Notes: generated by a model from the sequence alone, not told the origin. DNA of 64,000 bases from Zopfochytrium polystomum (GCA_025765615.1 JAIVFJ010000313.1:1-64000), one strand, 5' to 3'; positions 22,321 to 34,340 are shown, numbered from the stretch's first letter. Numbers and translations: made by a program.

Positions 22321-25100
22321 ATGCTGGCGACCACGACGACGGACGCGACTTTGGTGACTGCGCAGGCCACCGCCACGGTTGCTGCAACGAGCGGCGGCGG
22401 CGGCGACGACCCCGAGGCGCTCGCCCTGCTTGAGCAACGGCAGGCGCTGCTTGCAAAAAGCCTCCAGCACAGCGTGTTCCAGAGGTACGAAAACCCTCTC
22501 GCAGGGCCTCGAGTACGCGGAACAGGTATGACTTTGTTGAGCGTGACGGTCTGGTTCTTTCCTGAGGCCTTTGGGAAGGAAGTAGTGCGGGGGGGAGATG
22601 GATGGATGTGTTTGACGAGAGGCCGACAGCGGGAAGGAAGGAGCAAGTGAGTGCGTGAATGAGTAAGTGAGTCAAAAGGCACTCGGCAGGCGGCAAGGTG
22701 GTGGGGCAGACGGAGTGACGGTGCGGAAAACAGCACTGGTGCTAACAAGTCTTTCTCTTTCTGCGTCCAGATTGCAATCCAGCAGCGCTACGACCTGCAC
22801 AACAAGATCAAGCAAGAAAAGCTCCAAAAGGGCGAGTTTTACGGCGAGTCAGATCTGCCAAGTCTCGCCAGCATCCTGGCCGACCTTCTTGGACGGAGCC
22901 CGTCGAGCGACGGCAGCAATGATTCCGCCACCCAAGGCGACGGCGCCGAAACCGCCAAGGAGTTTGCTTTTGACCACAACGCTGCACTCCCCACCATCAT
23001 GGTGTGGCCGCAGCTGTGGGCGAGCCGGTTCACTGCCATGGCCACCGACGACCCTTCCTCCGCCGACGCCCAAATAACGCTGATCGAGATAGGCTCATGG
23101 CGACGCGAGGCCGTACCGCGCCGCGAGCTCGACAGCTTTCGCTACGTTGCCATCAGCCACCACTGGCGGTCGGCGGATGCCACGTCGCCGTGGGCCGCCG
23201 CACGGACAGAGCAAGTGCGCAGCCTGGTCTCCACTCTCGCCCGAGACTCGCAGGCAATACACGAGTGCGGCGGCGCACCGCCCACTCACTACTGGCTCGA
23301 CGTCGAGTGCGTTACACAGGACGACCCCGCGAGCATCGCCGTCTCGCTTGCAGTCGGCCCGTCGATCTACCAGTCCGCGGCACTTGTGTACGTCGTCACC
23401 GACCTCGACGACGGAGACACGGTTGACTCGTGGGCGGACCGTGTGTGGACAATGCGCGAGCTGCTACTTGCAAAGAAGCTCGCCCTGAACGCTCGCGACG
23501 CGTCCTCTTTTTCGCGCATCTACGCCGACCGGCTAAGTTTCTACTCGCAGGTCCACCACTTTGCGTCACTGGGATACCTGCTCAAAAAAAACTCGGCCCG
23601 CTCATGCTACGACAAGCGCGACCTGTTCTACTCGGTGTTTGGACTCAATGCCACCGCGTCCGCCCTCGACTACCGCCCTGACGAGACTTTTGACCAGCTG
23701 ACAGTCCGTGCCGCCCGCGCCGCCGTCGCTGTCGGCGACTACAGCGTCATTGCCCTGGACGACCCGTTCGGCGTCCCCGGCCTCGGCCTTCTCGGCTTTA
23801 CCGACGACTTTGGCCCTGACGGCGCTGGTCAGTTGGCCGACACGGAGCGCGACTTTGTCGAGCCGTCGTCCAGCGTCGGCTGGCGCAACCTGGTCAAAGT
23901 GACGACCCCGAGCCGCGAACCATCGACCCCGTCAAGTCGTTTATCATCACGTGCATCGCTCAAAACATTGTCGAAATTGCGCCAGAGACCTGCGGCGGAG
24001 TCAAGCTGCGGGCAAAGGCCGTGCCCGCTGTCCCGTCCACCCAGCTGAGAGAATACTGGGCCGGCTTTAAGGACCGAGCGGAGGCCGCGCGTGAGCTCGT
24101 AAAGGATCTCTACATGGAGGGATACCTGCCGGCTGACAGCGCTCTGGGGAAAACAGGTTTCACCCCAGCGTCGCTGCTTCCACCATCGGAGACGGTCGAG
24201 GGCGAGTTAGACTTTGTTCCGCTGTACGCATGGGCGGCACGCTTTCTCCAGCCGCCGGTAAGACGATCCACTCCAGCAAATTAGTTGGCGCCATGAGAAT
24301 TAATATGGATCCACTTCATGCACTTTTACGCCCAGGTCCTTACCATGCCATGGGGTCAGATGGTTGGAGCGACGCTGTACTCCACCAAAAATGTCTTTGG
24401 CCTCGGCGAGAGCGAGCAATCCTTCCTGAAAAAGCACGCCTCGTCACCCATCGCGCTCCTCATCGTCGAGCTCAAAATGCGCATGTACGATCTCCAAGAA
24501 GCCAAGATCCTCACCCTAGTCTCCCCGAGCACCCTCCTCGAGGAGATCGCGCTGCTCTGCGCCCTCGTCTCGTGCGACCACCGTCACGTATTCGGCGTCA
24601 AAAAGCGCGCCTACACCGTCAAGCGCGCCACCGCCTCCCGCCTGATGGTTGGCTGGGACCACAAAACCCCTTTCGGCTCCTTCCACCAGGCGGCCCTCGA
24701 CGCCGTCGCCCAGGCCGCCATGTATATTATACAACTCGTAAGCTACACCGTGTTCCCCTCGGACCTCTGCTTCCGCTTTGAGTACGCCGGTGGAGAGGTC
24801 GCGATCATGAAGACCCCGGGCTTTGGCGACGTCGACACGCTTGTCGTCGTTGACGGCGTCGTGGCGGGCGTCAAGGAGAGCGGACGAGGGCCGGGCGGGG
24901 AGTCGGTGTTTAAGGTCACGAAGAATACAGCGTGGATCGACTTAGGGTGGTTGGACACGCTGCTTGTCGTGCGCGGCGCGCCGTTCGCGCGACGCACTCC
25001 AAAGGAGTTTTTGGGGTCCGAGATCGTTGCGGATCAGTACAAGGTGCTGATAGATTTGCCACTGCGCGTCGAACACAGTGAGACGGTCGTCTTGGCTTGA
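22321..25100 (+). CDS. HET-domain (heterokaryon-incompatibility-like) protein
   Basis: Three exons (22321-22525, 22771-24257, 24336-25100) give about 818 residues. The N-terminus is Ala/Thr-rich, then a coiled-coil-like stretch (ALLEQRQALLAKSLQH, GLEYAEQIAIQQRYDLH). The HET domain follows: FRYVAISHHWRS (first block), HYWLDVECVTQDD (second), SIYQSAALVYVVTDL, and SWADRVWTMRELLLAKKL (the W-x-R-x-WT-x-RE block). A long C-terminal region contains MPWGQMVGATLYSTKNVFG and WIDLGWLDTLLVVRGAPF, which I cannot assign. Two indels must be allowed: one extra C in CCC near 22498 and one missing A at AAA near 23900; exon lengths then agree with the splice phases. HET proteins typically trigger self/non-self recognition and cell death in fungi; partner and trigger are not visible. 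The start is the ATG opening the coding-like composition. Confidence 0.75.
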
Positions 25101-25677
25101 AGGGTTATTTGCGGAAGGAGTTGCAGGGTATAGGGTTTTGGAACAAACTCTTCCATCGAGAAAAGAAATGGCTGAGGCGACAGCAGCCGACTTTGTTGAG
25201 GTCTTGGAAAAACGCGAGTGGAATGTGGGGGGCCCATCTCCAAACAAACAAAAAAGATAAAACATCTCTTGTCGCTGAATTCCGAAAAAAAAAAAATTGC
25301 CGAAATCCGAGTGTTTCAGGGTCAGAGAAAGCGATCGTTTAACTTCAGTGTGTTGCCCGCGACAAGCGCACGGAAGTTGAACTTCCGTCCGTTGCGGCGT
25401 GCGGCTGCGGGGATACGGCAGAGGCGCACTCCGCCCGCTTAGCTGACAAACGCAAACCCGCCTCCACTTCCCCGCAGATAGCTCGGTCATTCATAAAAAG
25501 CGACGAACCAGCCAATTTCTACCTTCTCATTTGCATAACCCCCTGCTTATGCTCCGGTTACTCGCCCTGCCATTGTTTATCACACCAACTCAACTCTCTG
25601 CTTGCCTTTCACCGTATCGTTCACTCCCCATCACGCATTACTCCTCCGTAATACGGCAATCTCCCTTAACGTGTCCA

Positions 25678-26916
25678 ATGACCCATTCGTCCTCCTCGTC
25701 GTTGCCGGTGGCGTCCTCCATCATTCCGACAATCGACCTGTCGTTCCTGAGACAGCCCTGGCACCCAAACGACGCCGCGGTGCAGGCGGCGGCGCAGCAA
25801 ATCCGAGCGGCTTGCATCGGTAGCGGATTCTTCACGATCGTTAACCACACATTGCGGGCGGACGTGGCGGCGCGGGCGCTGCAGTACTCGCGGCGCTTTT
25901 TTGCGCTACCGTTGGAGTACAAGATGGAACTAGCCGTAAGCAGGTCAGCGACGAGTGGGTATTTGCCGTCAAGCTACGAGGACGTAGAGGTGCGGGGGCA
26001 CCTTTAGCTTATCCATCATCTTAACTTGCGCTCTAACGGAAATAATTCTTTGGCCCAGACTTTTCATACCCGACTGGAGGGGCACCCGGGTTTTCCTGAA
26101 ATGAACATTGGGGCAAATGTTTGGCCGAACCATCGTAAGTGCCAATTGGTGGAGGTTTCCTGTCGTGCCAACCTGTTGCAACATGAATGAGCTTACCGTT
26201 CACCCCTTGCCCCCGCCATCCCTAGCGTCTCTCCCAGCAGACTTCAAGGAGACCATGATCGAGTACTTTAACGAAGTCGACCAATTGTCAGTTAGTGTGA
26301 TGAGCCTGATTGCGCTCTCGCTGGACCTTCCGGTGGACTTCTTTAAGGACTTTCTCGAGAGCGGCCTATCGGCCTCGGTCCTCCGTTGTCTGAACTACCG
26401 GCCGAGCACCGCTGCGGGAAAGCAGCAGGGAATCGGAGCACACACGGGTTTGCTAATTATCTTAAGAAGGGGGAAGAGGGAGAGGGGTGGCCGGAGTGGC
26501 TCTTAGCGTATTCCCATTCTCTGATTCGTTACCGTTATATTTTCGTTTCGCCACCAGACGGCGATGCCCTAACACTCATCGTTCAAGACCACCAAGGCCT
26601 CCAAGTTAGTCTGGCCGGCGGTGCATTTGTCGACGTCCCACCCGTTACCGTCCCACCAGGCTCGCCACCCGCGGTTGTCTGTAACTTGGGCGACATCCTC
26701 CACTTGTTGACGAACGGGGTGTACCAGAGCACGGTGCACAGGACGTTCAAAACGGCTCGGGATCGGCACTCGCTGGCGTTTTTCCGGGCCGGGGGGTTCG
26801 ACTTCGAGTTTGAGCCCTTGGAGGCGTGCGTGCGGATCGGGGGGGGCAGGAAGATTTTTGAAGGGAAGATGACGCCACGAAAGTTCGTGCAGAGCAAGTA
26901 TGGATACATGAATTGA
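25678..26916 (+). CDS. 2-oxoglutarate/Fe(II)-dependent dioxygenase (isopenicillin-N-synthase-like)
   Basis: Four exons (25678-25989, 26059-26134, 26226-26447, 26558-26916) encode 322 residues. The N-terminal DIOX_N-type region has IPTIDLSFLRQ, CIGSGFFTIVNH and FALPLEYKM. The iron triad is the HTD of GAHTDGDALTLIVQD, with Asp formed exactly across the last intron, plus the His of STVHRTFKT. The 2-oxoglutarate-binding Arg is in DRHSLAFF (R-x-S). GLQVSLAGGAFVDVPP and VCNLGDILHLLTNGVY are typical of the family. It oxidises a small molecule, using O2 and 2-oxoglutarate in the cytosol; the substrate is unknown. All phases agree and there is no frameshift. Neighbours give no pathway hint. Confidence 0.9.
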
Positions 26917-27049
26917 AAGACGGCGATTTTCAGATCTTGAAAGTGTAACAGCCCCAACGGAGCATCAGGAGAATCATGCGAAAGCCAAAACCCCTGCTAG
27001 GCCCCGTTGGAGACCGGTTGGACTGCGGAACTGCACCAGCTTTGCTGCA

Positions 27050-27517
27050 ATGCTTCAAGTCCATTGGCTTTCTCGTACTCTTACCCTCTCGGCGGTCGAC
27101 ACACGTCTACTTGCTGCACTCAGAACTGCTCGTGCATATCGCGAGAATCTTGCAGGAAACCTTTGCGGCATCTGCATCGACCTGGCGCAGCTCGCCGCCG
27201 ATCCCCACCTAGCCTTTCAGGACGCACTATTCGCCCTGTCCACTTCTCCGCAGCTCAGAGCCCTTGGCCTGACCGCCAAAGACGTCTTTGACGTCAACAA
27301 CGTATCACCATCGTTGCTAGACGCGGCCACCCGCGTCGCGCTCCTCGATCTGGCTGTAGTCGAGCTACCGCCGCCTCCGCGTCTGGTCAAGCCTGCGAGC
27401 GCCTCTGCCCCGCCCCAACCTTGGCAGTTTGGCGTCGGGTGCCGATGGCGCCGCTCGGAGGAGGAGGAGAGTGGCGACGGAACCGGTGACAAGTGGTCTT
27501 GGATGTTTGGGGAGTAA
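27050..27517 (+). CDS. Small hypothetical protein, 155 residues
   Basis: A single open frame with coding-like third-position GC. It is mostly helical and Leu/Ala-rich (SAVDTRLLAALRTARAY, FQDALFALSTSPQLRALGL, SLLDAATRVALLDLAVVEL), then a Pro-rich linker and an acidic, Trp-containing end (DKWSWMFGE). There is no signal peptide or membrane segment. Helix lengths suggest a small helical bundle. I do not recognise it. It lies downstream of the dioxygenase on the same strand with about 130 nt between them; a 5' exon is possible. Confidence 0.55.
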   Translation: MLQVHWLSRTLTLSAVDTRLLAALRTARAYRENLAGNLCGICIDLAQLAADPHLAFQDALFALSTSPQLRALGLTAKDVFDVNNVSPSLLDAATRVALLDLAVVELPPPPRLVKPASASAPPQPWQFGVGCRWRRSEEEESGDGTGDKWSWMFGE

Positions 27518-28448
27518 CGAGATGTGACCACCAGGCATTTTTTTTTGAGTGCGAGTGTGGAATACTCCTCGTGCTTTTATCACCATTATGCTCGTGTTAA
27601 TTGTGACTGGTGGGTGCTCTTGGAATAGGCTCAGAAAAGGAAATGGACAAGTAATATTGCTGAGAAAATAAACTTCGCACAACACTTCTTGGCATTGCAA
27701 AACATAAACTCGGTGGCAAGAACCAGATAGTGCACCAATCCAGGTTGCTGAATGACCAAAACAATTGTAGGGTAGTGCCGCCACTGGCACGGGCACTACT
27801 AGTCAAGCATCCTGCGCTTTGTTCATGATCTACAAGGCTCAAGAAAATCTTTGGCGAATGCATGCCTGGTGGAAACGATGCTAGAAGCTGCTCGAATGCC
27901 TCGGAAAATTATCTTTTTTTAACTCCACTGAAGACGTCGTCGTTGCTGAGCGTTGACGTCGACTCGGACCTCACCTTCGGGCTCATTTGCTTCAAGGAGG
28001 TCCTTCTTGGCAACCAGAGTGCGCGAAAGGAGGTTGCTTTAGACTGAGTACCACACGATTGTGCTTAGTGCGTCTCGCTTGAGTACATGCTTGAGGGTTG
28101 GACTATGGCCACCCGTGGTGGTCACCGAGGAGCTGTGAACTGGGCGGTAGAAGATTTGCCTGATCGGCACCATCACCGTTCCGAAATTCACAATATTAGT
28201 ATCGGCTTGAATTGTAGTCGACAATCCTTCTGTCGTGCGCAGAGTTGACAAAGTTAGTTTGGACCTTGTGGCTGGCTGGGCAGGCAAGACACTGCACTAC
28301 CGAACCAGGCAGGCAGACAGACTCTGAGCATTTGTTTCCAGCCTGCGGATTCGCTTTCCTTCCCCTCCCGCGCTGGCACTGCACCCCACCGTTAACTTCT
28401 CACCCTCGCGGCGCCTCGCAGGCAAAGGAGAACGAAACAAATACAAGG
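27518..28448. other. Intergenic; no gene seen
   Basis: Mixed composition, short frames on both strands, no domain motifs. The last 150 nt before the GH26-like gene are pyrimidine-rich and probably its promoter and 5' leader. Confidence 0.5.
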
Positions 28449-29944
28449 ATGGGGGTGCGCCACGCCGCGCTGCACTGCCTCTTCTGGGCCAAAGTCTTTG
28501 TCGCGATGGTGCTCTCAATCGGCGGCCTCGCCTACTTCTCATACAAGGTGCTAGTCCTTCACCTGGAGGCCTCGCCGCCCTCCACAGGCGCCACCGTCAA
28601 TAAGCCCATTCAAATCACAAACGACTCCACATCGTGCGACGCCTCGAAGACCGGCTACAGCAGGCTGCAGCTGCAGACTACTGGCAAGATCATGCTCGGT
28701 TGGTCGCTCGACTGGGCCGTGATGACTCCGCGACAGGCTGTCGAAAAGCTCGGCTTCAGCGCTGCCATCTAGTGAGTCGGGAAAGACACCACAGGCTCCC
28801 CTCAAACCATCTCCATCCTTCTCACACCTCCCACACACAGTAACACGTTCATGGAAATGAACATGAACACAAACCCGCCCTACGACCAAAACTCGCTCAA
28901 CTGGTTCGGCTCCGAGGTTGGCCGGGTCGGCGGGATCCTCGAGGTCACCATGGCGCCGACATCACCGCTAGACGAACTGGCCGACAACGTCCTCGACGCA
29001 TTCGCGAAACAGCTGCTCGACATCAACAGCCGCTACGGCGTGCCCGTCCTCCTGCGCTGGGGCCACGAAATGAACAGCGACTGGACGACCTACGGGAACC
29101 GCCCCATCGCATACATCAAAAGCTTCAGACGGATGACCACGTTCGTCAGAAAGTACACAAACCTTACCGGTAAGGTCGCATCTTTTCATAGCCGACTTTT
29201 CCTCGGTCACTCTCCCCCGGTCGAATCCCCTGCAACATGAAAGTAACCAGCTTCTTTTTGACAGCGATGGTTTGGGCACCCAACGTCGGCATCCAAGCGC
29301 CCTTCGACGACACCACGGGCACTGTGCACCTCCCCGTCTCCGGGCCAGACTTTGACGCCCTCGACACCAACCACGACGGCAAAATCGACTACCAGGACGA
29401 TCCGTACACCCCGTACTTCCCCGGTGCCGACTACGTCGACTGGTTCGGCCTCTCGCACTACTACTACCCCTTTGAGCAAATCAACGAAGCCGTACCGCCG
29501 ACTTACTTTGCAGACTACCTCACAGCCTCCGGCCCAACCGCCGCCCGCTCCATAGGCCCCGGCCGCTTCAGCGCCAACTTCACCGCCACCCACAACTTTT
29601 ACCAGCTCTTCCCCGCGACCTATAATAAGCCCATGCTGCTTCCTGAAACCGGCGCGCCCTTCCTCCAGGACATCACCATCCCCAACGTCGACGAGGTCTC
29701 CATCAAGATGGGCTGGTGGGACCAGGTGCTATCGCAAGACACGGTCGAGAAATTTCCACTGATGGTGGCTGCCGCGAACTTTGAAGAGCAGAAGTTTTTG
29801 AACGGTCACCTGAGGGACTGGAGGCTGTTGAATAATACGAAGGTTCAGGAGGCGTTTAAGGCGAGGGTTACCGCGTTTGCGGAGCATTTGGTGACGGGAC
29901 CGGAATTGGTCTTTGGTTGTGATGGAAGTGTAAAGCTGCGTTGA
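28449..29944 (+). CDS. Glycoside hydrolase, GH26-like (beta-mannanase type), membrane-anchored
   Basis: Exons 28449-28771, 28841-29169 and 29265-29944 give 443 residues. An N-terminal hydrophobic helix (FVAMVLSIGGLAYFSYKVL) follows a short basic stretch and looks like a signal anchor, so the catalytic part would face the secretory lumen or cell surface. The hydrolase core shows IMLGWSLDWAV, VLLRWGHEMNSDW (acid/base Glu of the R-W/A-H-E-M-N motif), YVDWFGLSHYYYPF, and MLLPETGAPF with the probable nucleophile Glu. Between them is DTNHDGKIDYQDD, a perfect EF-hand-type calcium loop. GH26 and related (beta/alpha)8 enzymes cut beta-mannans or mixed-linked glucans; the substrate is an inference. There are several N-glycosylation sites, no frameshifts, and a poly-T run just after the stop. 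Confidence 0.82.
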
Positions 29945-30048
29945 GAGTGCCAGGCCTCGATTTTTTTTTTTTTTTTTTTTTTTCCATCCTAACCCGAATA
30001 TGGGCCCAAGCTCTGTGCGACAAGTCCAAAAAGAAGTAAGATCAAGTC

Positions 30049-30120
30049 CTCCCCGGCGGGGAATCGAACCCCGATCGCCACCGTGAGAGGGTGGAATCTT
30101 AACCATTAGACGACCGAGGA
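30049..30120 (-). tRNA. tRNA-Glu (anticodon CTC)
   Basis: The reverse strand gives the same 72-nt sequence as the tRNA at 1395-1466, with the same anticodon loop CTCTCAC and T arm. Flanks differ apart from a few bases next to the acceptor stem. Confidence 0.97.
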
Positions 30121-30276
30121 CTTGCCGAAATTATATTAAGACATGAAATATACACTCGTAATATTGCATCTCACGTTCTCCGTGAATGCAATTCAAACAC
30201 TCGGCGCGTCATTCAATAAAGTCGCAAGCATATTTTGGGTGAAAACAAATGGAACTAGGCCGAAACACAGCCTGGT

Positions 30277-32171
30277 TCATACTTTCACTGCGTCACCCTC
30301 TGGTCCCACCCTCAGTGTCATGCCAAACTTGTACTTCACCTTCTCCGGGTCCAACACCTCAAAAACCTCTGGAGCACGGTGGCCATCACCCACACCGCCT
30401 GGAACGTCGCCATCGTCTGCCCGAGACACGATCGCGGACCCGCGTTGAAGACGGGCCACCGGAAGGGCGACACACGCCTCAGAGTTGCGGCCCCGCCGTC
30501 ATCAGCCGAAGGGTCTTTGACGCGCTCGGTATTGAAGGAGGCGGCGTCCAGGCCCCAGAGCGACTCGCCGCGGTTCATGGCATAGATGTTTTGGACAACG
30601 CGGGTTTGAGCCGGTATGCTGACGCCGCGTGGGAGCGTGTCGGGAATTCTGGCGCACCGGCTAGTAATGTGGACGGTGGGGTAGAGGCAAAGGATCTCGT
30701 GAATGCTGCAGGAAGGAGAGGGGGTTTTCGTTTCATGAAAGTTCGTTGCTCTTCGGTAGACTCGCAAGTACATACACGGCCGTTAAGTAATTTAGGTCTT
30801 TTACCGTGTCAAAAGTAAGGGTCGAGTGTCCTGCGATTTCGTCCACTTCTTGTCGGATCTTCTTGAGGACGTCAGGACGGCTTCACTGTGCAAAAAACCC
30901 CCACGACAGTTTCAGGGAAATTGTGTCTCGCCCTATCGAATGGCGGTATTGGTGCACGACGTGGCTTCAAGAAATTGCAAGCGACAAACCTGCAAGCATC
31001 AAATTCAGGATCATGTCCTTGAGCGCCTCGTCTGACATCCCGCTCCCATCAACCTCACGGGTCCACAAACAGGTCCAGCAGGTCTTGGTTCTTCTTTTCA
31101 TTGTCCCCGCCTTGGTCCACCTCCGACGCCGCCCGCTGCGTCCTCCGCGCACGAACTCTGTCCAGGGCATAGCCGTGCACAACATTAAGCACCCGCTGGA
31201 TCTCGCGGTTGCGCCTGGTGGGGAGGTGTCGCGCCAGCTTTCCAACCGGGTTGAGAAGATCATCGTACAGCTTGGTGAGGACGTCGTCGCAAGCGGCGAT
31301 AAACGGCGCAGGTGGGCTATCGATATTTTTGAGACAGTCCATGTTCTCGTTGAATGCGAACTTGCAGAAGCTAGTCGAATTATGCGAAAAGACCTGCCGT
31401 TTGACTTTTTTGGGCATGAACAAAAGAGTGGCCAACATTGTCCAACTAGCCGCTCGAAGAGACCGTTCCAAGTCAAAAACGTCGCCGGAACTTGCGGCAC
31501 GGTCAAGGTGCTCGATCAGAGTTTCCGGACACTCAAGAAGACTGGTCCTACTACATAACGACAAACATCCCATCCTCACCGCCAAGCGCATACGTCATTG
31601 AGTGCCGAAAATTATTCGCCGTGAAGATGCGGGAGGTGATTTTGCGGCTTCTGAGCCAGTGCACAGCATCAAACGAGAAATACATATCAGTAATTTGTAA
31701 CCGCCCGCGGATGATCAAGCGAAACGTTACCGACTCGCCGTCGCTCAAGAAAATTCCATCGCCGAAAATCGGCTTCAACGTGCTCGAACAAGTCAAATTT
31801 ACTCTTCAGCACGTGCTCGACAATGGCGGGATCTGTGGTGTAGATGAAAGGAACGGCGCCCGGCACCCTTATAGATCTTGCGTTGCATCAGCCAGAGCAA
31901 AGGTTGGAACTGGAAACGGTTGACCTCCACATTGTAGGCCCGTGGGCGGCATGCCAGTCGAAGTGCCAGTCGTAGAACCTGTCGTTGTTCTTCGCCATCA
32001 GGGCAATGTGACCCAGTAGGGCATGTTGTGGAGGCGATGTCAGCCCCAGGACCGGCGGTCGCCGCGAGTTTCGCAGCGCGGTAAAAGAAGAGGGCTGAGT
32101 GCGGCCGCGGCGCAGAGGGCGCCTGGCAGAAAGCGCCTTAGGGTAGTAATTAAGGACAAGGACTGCTGCAT
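30277..32171 (-). pseudogene. Cytochrome P450, broken by several frame changes
   Basis: The parts occur in the right order: a membrane anchor (MQQSLSLITTLRRFLPGALC from 32171), LLGHIALMAKNNDRFYDWHF, DPAIVEHVLKSKFDLFEHVE, GDGIFLSDGE and SRKITSRIFTANNFR, a helical middle ending DLLDLFVD, then MSDEALKDMILNLMLAG (start of the I helix). Near 30700-30830 DVLKKIRQEVDEI and LNYLTAV join across a GTATGT..CAG intron to IHEILCLYPTV (K helix), and the heme loop is FNAGPRSCLG. Problems are a missing T near 30355, an extra C near 31066, a frame change after FEHVE, and no readable I-helix AGxDT segment. It resembles fungal fatty-acid-hydroxylase-type P450s. Decay is likely; assembly error could explain part of it. 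Confidence 0.65.
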
Positions 32172-33690
32172 CTCGAAGAGGCTGCCAGGCACGGGAAAGT
32201 GATCAGGGGAACCGCAAAATAAAAAATAAGGTTTTTCAGCGGCCAATGGCGAGAAAGGAACGCGTGGCTTGCGCACGACGTTCCTTGTCACGGGTGGATT
32301 TCTGTGTGGGTGCGTACCCACGGATACACCCCTCCTCGCGCAAACCTGAGACGGCCGGAGTAGACACGTGCAGCCGCCCCAATGGTGGTGTTCGCAGCGA
32401 AGGGCCCGTTTCCCACCGAGTCCCGCCTCCGCCTACTTAACAAAGTCATGGTTACCGTCTACCAGGTAACCACTTCTACAATGAAAAAAGCTGAACCTCA
32501 AGAGCGCTCCATTCGGGCCTGCCGCCCTGCTCGAATCAAACGCTTCTAGGAGTGTTATTATCGATTTGAATAAATACCTTCACAGCAGTTGTGCCCGACT
32601 TCAGGCCGAAGAGATCCAGCTTCGCCTCGGCGGGGACCATGAATGGCACTTAGATGGCAATTAACCCTCTTAGTTCCGTAGTCCCAAAATGGGGTTTTTG
32701 GGAGACTTTCTGTTGCCCTCCCAATAACTTTTGCTTGAAGGGGTTGTGACTGCCAGCCTTCATACCAAAGCTTCTCTCAGTGAATCTTCAGCTGCTGATG
32801 TTGTTAAGATGGCACGACCACGTGGGAATACCATGTGTTTCGTTCATCATTGTTTTTTGGTTTGTTTTTATTGTCGCAAAAGCCCCTCCTCCCCAGCACA
32901 TCGTCCCTACGCGTCCAAATATCCCTTACTGCGCTCCCGGCTGAATCAATTCATGTGCATTGGGTCGAAGCGCTTTGGACGGAAACTGTCCGTCGAAGTT
33001 GGTTGGGAGAATTGGCGATTTTTTTACGAAACCTGCGTCGACCTCGGAACTTGGAGTTTCGCAATTATTTTCAATGGCCGAGCTCAGCGTGGTTCGCCTC
33101 ACTCCGGTAAGGGTAAAGGCGAACGTTTTTTTCATATTCCTGCGGCGGATGTCTTCTTCCACCACTATCATTCTTACAACAATGTTGCATGTACAACAAA
33201 CATTGTTCCACTAACAACCAACCTCCTCACATCTTTTTCGATGGCGTTCGGTCGGGTGAAGAGTCCGTTTTGTTCTTCTCTTTCTTTCAATTTCGAGTTT
33301 TTCTTGAAGAGGTCAGACCTTTTGCAGAACGATGGTGGAAGCGATACAAACAGGACAGCGAGCTAAAAAAAAAAAAAAAAAAAAAAGGCGTGCTGTTCCA
33401 ATGGAAGAAGACACAGAATATGAACGAAAAGAAAGTATGGAACTACGAAAATTGGGAGGATGTTGGAAAGGGGCGGAGAGGGCTCTTTCCCGCCCTTCCA
33501 CACAAGAGAAGGAGAAGTGTGAAGGAATGGGCACAATTAAGACAAAGCAAAAAATAAAAGTTGGAATCAGGTAACCGGCAAAAGTGAGAGAATTCGGGAA
33601 ACGAAGGAAAGCACGGGAACAACGGCTGGACGACTGCAAAGGAGAAATTAGAAAGAAACGTGTAAACCAACGAGCAAAATAAAACAGGTA
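32172..33690. other. Intergenic; no gene seen
   Basis: Moderate GC, short frames, no motifs. A poly-A run lies at 33365-33386. Confidence 0.5.
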
Positions 33691-34340
33691 GGAGCGGTGT
33701 TTGAGGATGTAGGTCGTCGCGGTGACTTCGTTGCCGGCAGCGAAGCCGCCCTGGGCGGCGACGGCGCGGGAGAGGGAGCCGGCGAAGACGTGCTGCGACG
33801 TGCGCGGGTCGAAGCGGATGCCGCGGTAGGCGAAGAGGCCGGTCTGAGCCGGAGACGAGGAGGAGGGGCAGCCGACGGCGCGCGGGGCGGTGAGGACGCC
33901 AAAGGAGTTGGATTCGTCGACAAAGAAGCGGTGGTCCATGCGGCGCGGGTATCGGGCGAGGAAGGCGTCGATGACGGCGACAAAGTCCGGGAGCAGCAAG
34001 ACGCGGCCGGTGCGTTGGGAGATGCCTTCAATCTGGACCGGCAGCGAGTGGCCTGGTGAAATGCGAACAGAAAAATGGACGGGGCTGTTACGCAAGACGG
34101 ATTTGGAACTACTCGCCCTTTTTGACCTTGTTGTTTGCTCAACGACGCTTGTTTGGAGCCTGCAGGGGGCTTCTCTCCTTTAATGAACTGCGCCTTGAGG
34201 TATGGCAGAAAAATAAACTCCCTCAGCGCCTTCCGCTTTCTGATGACTTCAAGCGAAAGTGGAAGAATAAAAGCAGCGCCTATGGCGATGTACGACACAT
34301 TCTGTGGTGCTTCCAGGTATGTCATATGTCTGCCAGTTAC
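33690..34340 (-). pseudogene. LCB1-like (serine palmitoyltransferase subunit 1) fragment
   Basis: Between about 34060 and 33690 one frame reads IEGISQRTGRVLLLPDFVAV, HRFFVDESNSFGVL and FAGSLSRAVAAQGGFAAG. These correspond in order to the LCB1/alpha-oxoamine-synthase segments EGLYxNxGxxxPLPELV, DESxSFGVLG and the region of the PLP lysine, which is replaced here by Arg as in the non-catalytic LCB1 type. A good acceptor precedes it near 34054. Upstream (about 34330-34180) is a possible exon with a membrane helix (YIAIGAAFILPLSLEVI). The N-terminal half of the enzyme and everything after YFA are missing, so it looks like a truncated copy. Confidence 0.5.
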
